DNA from: JAFMDF01 sp965277445
GTDB taxonomy: Bacteria; Bacteroidota; Bacteroidia; Chitinophagales; Saprospiraceae
Assembly: GCA_965277445.1 (NCBI GenBank)
Contig: CBDICY010000013.1
Coordinates: 3,782,001-3,846,000, forward strand
Direction: 5' to 3'
Length of the DNA: 64,000 bases
The notes below the pieces were generated by a model that was not told where the DNA came from, searched no databases, and saw only the letters and a program-made list of their open reading frames with translations. Of this stretch, positions 60,295 through 64,000 are shown piece by piece. The first letter of the stretch is position 1; each line of letters starts with the position of its first letter. The translations under genes were made by a program, and so were the position numbers.

Positions 60295-61434
60295 CTAAAC
60301 AGGATTTTTCTCAATAAATTTATGCACCCTATCCGCCATCACTTCTCCAATATCTTCCTGAATAAAGTGATTGGCATTGTCAAATTGCTCATGAGCTTGT
60401 CCTTTTGCGCCAGGAACAGCATTAACCCATTTTTCTTGAATTTTTGGACGACCTAATAAATTATCCTGTAAACCAATGAAAGAAATAAAGGGCTTTTCAA
60501 ATTTTTTCAAACCTTCCCATGCACCTAACTGCTGTCCAACTAGACCTACATTCATAGAGGGTAAGGTTCGAGGACCTGCCATATAAATAAACGAAGGGAA
60601 AGGCGCATCGTAAGCCGCCATTTCTGCCTTGGTCAAATTATTTTCCGTTGACTGCTGCATAATAGCACCAATAAAACTTTTAGTATGCTGCAAACAAAAT
60701 AAAATCCATGCTTGAAACATATCGGGCATTCCTTTCAACCAATATTTTGCAATATCTCTAAAGGTATCTACTTTCGGATTGACCACAACTGGATTAGGGA
60801 TATAAAAAGGATTCGTTTCTTCTGTCAACAAGGGTAAATCGCCATTGGCTAACACTAAACGTGCAAATAAATCTGGATTTTCACCGACCAATCGAGTTCC
60901 TATCAAACTGCCCCAATCTTGTACAAAAGCGGTGATATTTGTTAAGTCCAATTTTTGGATAAGGGTCAGCATCATTTCACAATGCCTATCATAATAATGA
61001 AAAGCCTCTTTAATGGGTTTGTCAGATTTACCCATGCCCATCATATCTGGCGCAATACAGCGATAACCTTTTAGAACTAATTCCTTTATCATTTTTCGAT
61101 ATAGAAAAGACCAAACGGGTTGACCGTGTAATAGTAAAATAATTTGTCCATCCTTTGGTCCTTCATCTAAATAATGCATGCGCATCCCCTCAATTTCTAC
61201 ATAATTAGGTTTAAAATCGTAGCCCGGTAAGTTTTCAAAACGTTCGTCTGGAGTTCGGACATATTCGATGCCTTCCGCTGTTTTATGAATAGTTACCGTT
61301 TCGTCCCAGAACACTTCTTTCGGGTAAGGGGCTACTTCTTGTATTCGTCTGACCCCACCCTTTTCAAAATCAATTTGAATGGGAGATGGTACTAGGGAAC
61401 TGGCTGCTTTTTTTATATTTTTAAATACGCTCAT
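60295..61434 (-). CDS. Haloalkane dehalogenase-like alpha/beta hydrolase
   Basis: A 379-residue alpha/beta hydrolase, ATG at 61434. HGQPVWSFLYRKM (103-115) forms the oxyanion region; the nucleophile is D173 in VQDWGS with W174 as the usual halide-binding residue; the base is H356 in DNANHFIQED. Asp as nucleophile plus these tryptophans (W108, W174) fits haloalkane dehalogenases, though epoxide hydrolases also use Asp. There is an N-terminal extension of about 70 residues before the core. Dehalogenation of algal or other organohalides is possible. It is divergent from TetR2, with a palindrome between them. Confidence 0.83.
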   Translation of the reverse strand: MSVFKNIKKAASSLVPSPIQIDFEKGGVRRIQEVAPYPKEVFWDETVTIHKTAEGIEYVRTPDERFENLPGYDFKPNYVEIEGMRMHYLDEGPKDGQIILLLHGQPVWSFLYRKMIKELVLKGYRCIAPDMMGMGKSDKPIKEAFHYYDRHCEMMLTLIQKLDLTNITAFVQDWGSLIGTRLVGENPDLFARLVLANGDLPLLTEETNPFYIPNPVVVNPKVDTFRDIAKYWLKGMPDMFQAWILFCLQHTKSFIGAIMQQSTENNLTKAEMAAYDAPFPSFIYMAGPRTLPSMNVGLVGQQLGAWEGLKKFEKPFISFIGLQDNLLGRPKIQEKWVNAVPGAKGQAHEQFDNANHFIQEDIGEVMADRVHKFIEKNPV

Positions 61435-61506
61435 TGGTTAATTTTGAATGAGAAATTTTGAATTTAGAATCTATACAAAAGCTAAAATTTTAATAGATGG
61501 GCTAAA

Positions 61507-61524
61507 TTAGGTTTTAAAACCTAA
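61507..61524. promoter_or_regulatory. Perfect 18-bp palindrome, candidate TetR2 operator
   Basis: TTAGGTTTTAAAACCTAA lies in the divergent region between the dehalogenase-like gene and TetR2. Thirty bases on, TAATTTTG at 61554-61561 fits a plus-strand -7 box for TetR2. Position and symmetry suit a TetR-type site controlling both genes. Confidence 0.5.
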
Positions 61525-61676
61525 AAATAAAAATATTAGAATGATTTTTTTTGTAATTTTGAAAAATAATGGGTTTCCAATTAAGCTTTGATGGAATAAT
61601 TGCTATTGGATTTTGCCCCATTCAAAATTTCTACCTGTCGGCAGACAGGCTTCATTCAAAATTCAAAATTAGAAAA

Positions 61677-62321
61677 GTGAAAAAGACACAAGAAAAGATT
61701 TTAAAAAATGCCATCCAATTATTTAATAAAAAAGGGGTGAGTAATGTCCGATTACAAGATATTGCCAAAAAAGCAGGTATTAGTGCAGGGAATTTATCTT
61801 ACCATTATAAATTGAAGAAAGATTTGATTGAAGGCGTACTAGAATATATGGCTCAAACGGGTAAGGAGATGAGTAGTCAAAACATGGCGTTTGTAGAGAA
61901 GAATGAATATACAGCGGTTACTAGAAATTATATCAGTTTTCAAATTAGTCATCGATTTTTTTATAGGGATATTTTAGAAATTTGCAGTTTTGTCCCAACC
62001 GCTAAAGAACTGTTTGAAAAACACATAGAACAAGTCATCAATTTCGCCAAAAATGGCATGTACTTAGCCATTGGTAAAGGTTTTATTAAACCCGAACCGC
62101 ATGAAGGACATTATCATTTCTTTGCCAAAAATATGTGGGCTATTTTAAATTCTTGGCTAATAGAGCGAGAAGTTTTAGGAGACAAAAAGGTGAGTATGCA
62201 CCAAGTAATGTTAGCTATTTGGGAGGCGCATTATCCTTATTTTACGGAAAAAGGACAGAAAGAATTTGTTCGATTGAAGAAAGAATTGCCTACTTTGATT
62301 CAAGAGGGAATTGAAGTATAA
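61677..62321 (+). CDS. TetR/AcrR-family transcriptional regulator (TetR2)
   Basis: I favour the GTG at 61677 (MKKTQEKILKNAIQLF, 214 residues). The frame is open from an ATG at 61569, but those 36 codons translate a palindromic repeat (CCTGTCGGCAGACAGG within CATTCAAAATT units) and start almost on the predicted transcription start. The HTH is clear: GVSNVRLQDIAKKAGISAG, NLSYHYKLKKDLIEGVL (about residues 20-55). The C-terminal domain is helical and typical. It is divergent from the dehalogenase-like gene and probably controls that minus-strand block. A cysteine-rich protein gene follows 25 bp downstream. Confidence 0.85.
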   Translation: MKKTQEKILKNAIQLFNKKGVSNVRLQDIAKKAGISAGNLSYHYKLKKDLIEGVLEYMAQTGKEMSSQNMAFVEKNEYTAVTRNYISFQISHRFFYRDILEICSFVPTAKELFEKHIEQVINFAKNGMYLAIGKGFIKPEPHEGHYHFFAKNMWAILNSWLIEREVLGDKKVSMHQVMLAIWEAHYPYFTEKGQKEFVRLKKELPTLIQEGIEV

Positions 62322-62346
62322 GTTTCAACTATTGAACTTAAGGAAC

Positions 62347-62583
62347 ATGAAAAAAGACATCAATTCCACTTGCCAACGCTGCCAATCAATTTTTGAGTGC
62401 AAAGCAAATGATATAAGCAATTGCCAATGCGCTGCTATCAGCATTTCTAAAGCAACACAACAATATCTAAGCACTACCGATTACGGTTGCCTTTGTAAAA
62501 ATTGTTTAATTGAAATTAATCAGACCATTGAAACTAAAACATCCACAATAAATTTATCCAAATCAAAAGCTCCAATATCATAA
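62347..62583 (+). CDS. Cysteine-rich CWC-family protein
   Basis: A 78-residue protein from the ATG at 62347 (MKKDINSTCQRCQSIFEC); an open frame extends 12 codons upstream without domain content. The pattern C-x2-C-x4-F-x-C, then NCQCAAI and YGCLCKNCLIEIN matches small cysteine-rich CWC proteins, which may bind a metal such as zinc. The final 20 or so residues (after EINQ) are antisense to a decayed serine-hydrolase fragment, so the natural C-terminus may have been replaced by a rearrangement. It follows TetR2 by 25 bp. Function unknown. Confidence 0.7.
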   Translation: MKKDINSTCQRCQSIFECKANDISNCQCAAISISKATQQYLSTTDYGCLCKNCLIEINQTIETKTSTINLSKSKAPIS

Positions 62584-62684
62584 GTCTGCCCCAAACGAAC
62601 AATTACCAATTCCATAGAAGGAACAATCACCACATATTGCCCATAATGTCCTTTGGCAGCAAACATATCTTCTAGTGTATTGCC
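62520..62684 (-). pseudogene. C-terminal remnant of a beta-lactamase-type serine hydrolase
   Basis: The minus strand reads GNTLEDMFAAKGHYGQYVVI, then VPSMELVIVRLGQTYDIGAF and a short helical end to a TGA at 62522-62520. This is the C-terminal end of the serine beta-lactamase/esterase family (the GHxGQ and PSxxLVxVRxG parts). Everything upstream is missing and a TAG stands directly before the fragment. It lies between the LytTR gene and the CWC gene. Confidence 0.65.
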
Positions 62685-62691
62685 CTACTAA

Positions 62692-63417
62692 TTAAAGCGT
62701 CCGAATAATTTTCAAGCTCATAAACTCCTCCTTCAATTTACGGCTAATAGGAATCCATTTCTCGCCAATCTTGACTGAACCATCCTCAATGACTTCTATT
62801 TTATTTAAGTTGACAATATAAGAGCGATGAAGTCGATAAAATAGTTCCCTAGGTAATATTTCTTCAAAAGAAGTTAAGGTTTTTAAGGTCAAGTTCATTC
62901 CTCCAGTAGTATACAATTTTACATACTCTCCATAGCTTTCTAAATAGAGCAAGTCCTTAAAAACTATTTTGACCAATTTGTTTTCCACCTTTACAAAAAT
63001 ATGGTCAAAAGAGGTAGTGTCGGTAGTAGAAATAGGATTAGCTAGCATTTTTTTTGCTCGTACTACCTCCATTGCTTTAGTCACGGATTTAAAAAAGCGT
63101 TTGAAAGAAATGGGTTTGACCAAATAATCCACAACGTCTAATTCATAGCTCTCTAAGGCAAATTCAGAATAAGCAGTCGTCAAGATGGTAACAGGTTGCT
63201 CTTTGAGCATTCTCAATAAATCCAATCCTGTCAGTTCGTCCATTTGTATATCTAACAACAAAATATCTACGGCATTTCCAGCTAAAAAATTCTTTGCTTG
63301 GATGGCATTTGAACAAGTACCAACCAACTCCATCTCACTCACCTTACTCGTGTGTAGTTTAAGCAATTCACGAGCAGGTTTTTCATCATCAACAATGAGG
63401 GTTTTATATTTTATCAT
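62692..63417 (-). CDS. LytTR-family response regulator
   Basis: A 241-residue response regulator, ATG at 63417. The receiver domain (about residues 3-118) has DDEKPAR acidic residues, the phospho-acceptor D56 in ILLLDIQM, T80/T81 in ILTTAYSE and K102 in VDYLVKPISF. The LytTR DNA-binding domain spans about 140-240 (LLYLESYGEYVKLYTTGG, LFYRLHRSYIVNLNKIE). It controls gene expression in answer to the sensor kinase encoded just upstream, whose stop overlaps this start by 4 bp. Targets are not visible from the sequence. Confidence 0.94.
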   Translation of the reverse strand: MIKYKTLIVDDEKPARELLKLHTSKVSEMELVGTCSNAIQAKNFLAGNAVDILLLDIQMDELTGLDLLRMLKEQPVTILTTAYSEFALESYELDVVDYLVKPISFKRFFKSVTKAMEVVRAKKMLANPISTTDTTSFDHIFVKVENKLVKIVFKDLLYLESYGEYVKLYTTGGMNLTLKTLTSFEEILPRELFYRLHRSYIVNLNKIEVIEDGSVKIGEKWIPISRKLKEEFMSLKIIRTL

Positions 63418-64000
63418 CCATTTTTTTTATCTAGTTCAATATCCAAGTTCAAATGAAATATAGAATCGGATAATTCAGTTTTCAAATTGTATTTATCTTT
63501 ATAGATTAAATCGAGTTGTTTTTGTACATTCGTTTGACCTACTCCGCTATTATTATTCCTACTACTTTTCTTAACGGAATTGGAAATTTGGAAATGCAAC
63601 ACCTCCTTTTCATCCACATTTGCGCTTACTTTTATAAAACCATTTTCATTCACCAAGGCATCACTATGTTTAAACACATTTTCTAATAAATTTAATAAGA
63701 CCAAAGGAGCAATTTGTAAGTTGCTCTTAATATTGGTCTTTTCAAAAATGATTGCCTTTTGTTCATCATTTTTCATCTGGTATAAACTAAAAAGGTTGTC
63801 CATGCTTTGAATTTCGTTGGTTAATGAAATTCGTTCTGCTTTACAATCATACACAATATACCTCAAAATATTAGACAATTTTTCAATCATATCTGGTGTG
63901 TCCCGATGCTGAATGCTGGCGTAAAAGTAAATATTGTTTAAGGTGTTAAATAGGAAATGAGGATTGATTTGAGCTTTTAGTAAGTTTAATTCGCTGCTTA
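63414..64000 (-). CDS. Sensor histidine kinase (His_kinase/HATPase, LytS-YehU type), C-terminal part
   Basis: The gene runs off the window; the frame is open to base 64000. The visible part begins SELNLLKAQINPHFLFNTLN, the His_kinase motif with its phospho-accepting histidine, then IEKLSNILRYIVYDCKAERI, and an ATPase domain with the N box in LVLLNLLENVFKH and a GVGQTNVQKQL G box. Membrane and sensor domains lie outside the window. It forms a two-component pair with the LytTR regulator (ATGA overlap). Confidence 0.93.
   Translation of the reverse strand, partial: SSELNLLKAQINPHFLFNTLNNIYFYASIQHRDTPDMIEKLSNILRYIVYDCKAERISLTNEIQSMDNLFSLYQMKNDEQKAIIFEKTNIKSNLQIAPLVLLNLLENVFKHSDALVNENGFIKVSANVDEKEVLHFQISNSVKKSSRNNNSGVGQTNVQKQLDLIYKDKYNLKTELSDSIFHLNLDIELDKKNG

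Overview
The window looks like a chromosomal segment of a marine Bacteroidota, most likely a Saprospiria- or Flavobacteriia-type polysaccharide degrader. The evidence is two SusC/SusD pairs, promoters of the Bacteroidota type (-33 TTTG, 19-nt spacer, -7 TAnnTTTG), low GC, an IPTL-CTERM sorting tail, a FISUMP-domain protein, LytTR/His_kinase signalling and many small intergenic palindromes. I saw no rRNA, tRNA or CRISPR array.

Region 1 (1-23.6 kb, nearly all minus strand) is an alginate utilisation locus. It holds two short-chain dehydrogenases, an MFS uronate-type transporter, a KdgF-like cupin, a PL17 oligoalginate lyase, a decayed sugar-phosphate-isomerase-like gene, an Nramp-fold transporter without the usual metal motif, SusD1/SusC1, a GntR/FadR-type regulator, a PL7 alginate lyase, a PKD/CBM-like surface glycan-binding protein, SusD2/SusC2 and a second, nearly identical GntR regulator. 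In this model the lyases cut alginate to unsaturated monouronates, KdgF opens the ring and the SDRs reduce the product. The two SusC-leader-GntR-operator modules are an old tandem duplication; both regulator promoters carry TTGGT-N2-ACCAA palindromes on the -33 box, which suggests autorepression.

Region 2 (24-32 kb): a PSD1-type cytochrome/DUF1549/DUF1553 protein with an internal CBM6-like module, its usual DUF1501 partner, a nitronate-monooxygenase-like flavoprotein and a SulP transporter. Region 3 (32-42 kb, plus strand): a TetR gene with an evident operator/promoter, a sulfatase split by an IS630 element whose exact removal restores the frame, then a PhlG-like C-C hydrolase, a small membrane protein, a phenol-hydroxylase-type FAD monooxygenase, a membrane-anchored FAH-family hydrolase, a GlcD-type oxidase and a second nitronate-monooxygenase-like protein. 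This resembles a pathway for a polyphenolic ring compound; next to alginate lyases, a brown-algal phenolic is an attractive but unproven substrate.

Region 4 (42-50 kb): a frameshifted IS4-type element, a tandem-repeat propeller protein with an IPTL-CTERM tail, and a large sortilin/BNR-like propeller protein. Region 5 (50-62 kb, mostly minus strand): a FISUMP protein, an AOC-barrel-like protein, two related DUF1330-like membrane proteins, a third nitronate-monooxygenase-like protein, anchored MBL-fold and DJ-1/PfpI proteins, a second sulfatase, a haloalkane-dehalogenase-like hydrolase and a divergent TetR. Inside it sits a REP/RAYT system: a Y1-transposase-like gene flanked by head-to-head pairs of a 26-bp hairpin repeat beginning with GTAG; one further copy lies in frame inside the sulfatase gene. 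Region 6 (62-64 kb): a cysteine-rich CWC protein, a serine-hydrolase remnant, and a LytTR response regulator overlapping a histidine kinase cut by the window end.

Several dispersed repeat families (direct/inverted TCAGAAGTCAGA elements, a MITE-like element with TGTATCAAAA ends, GTAGGGGC...GCCCCTAC palindromes, REPs) occupy most of the intergenic space and explain many spurious ORFs and several wrongly extended gene starts.
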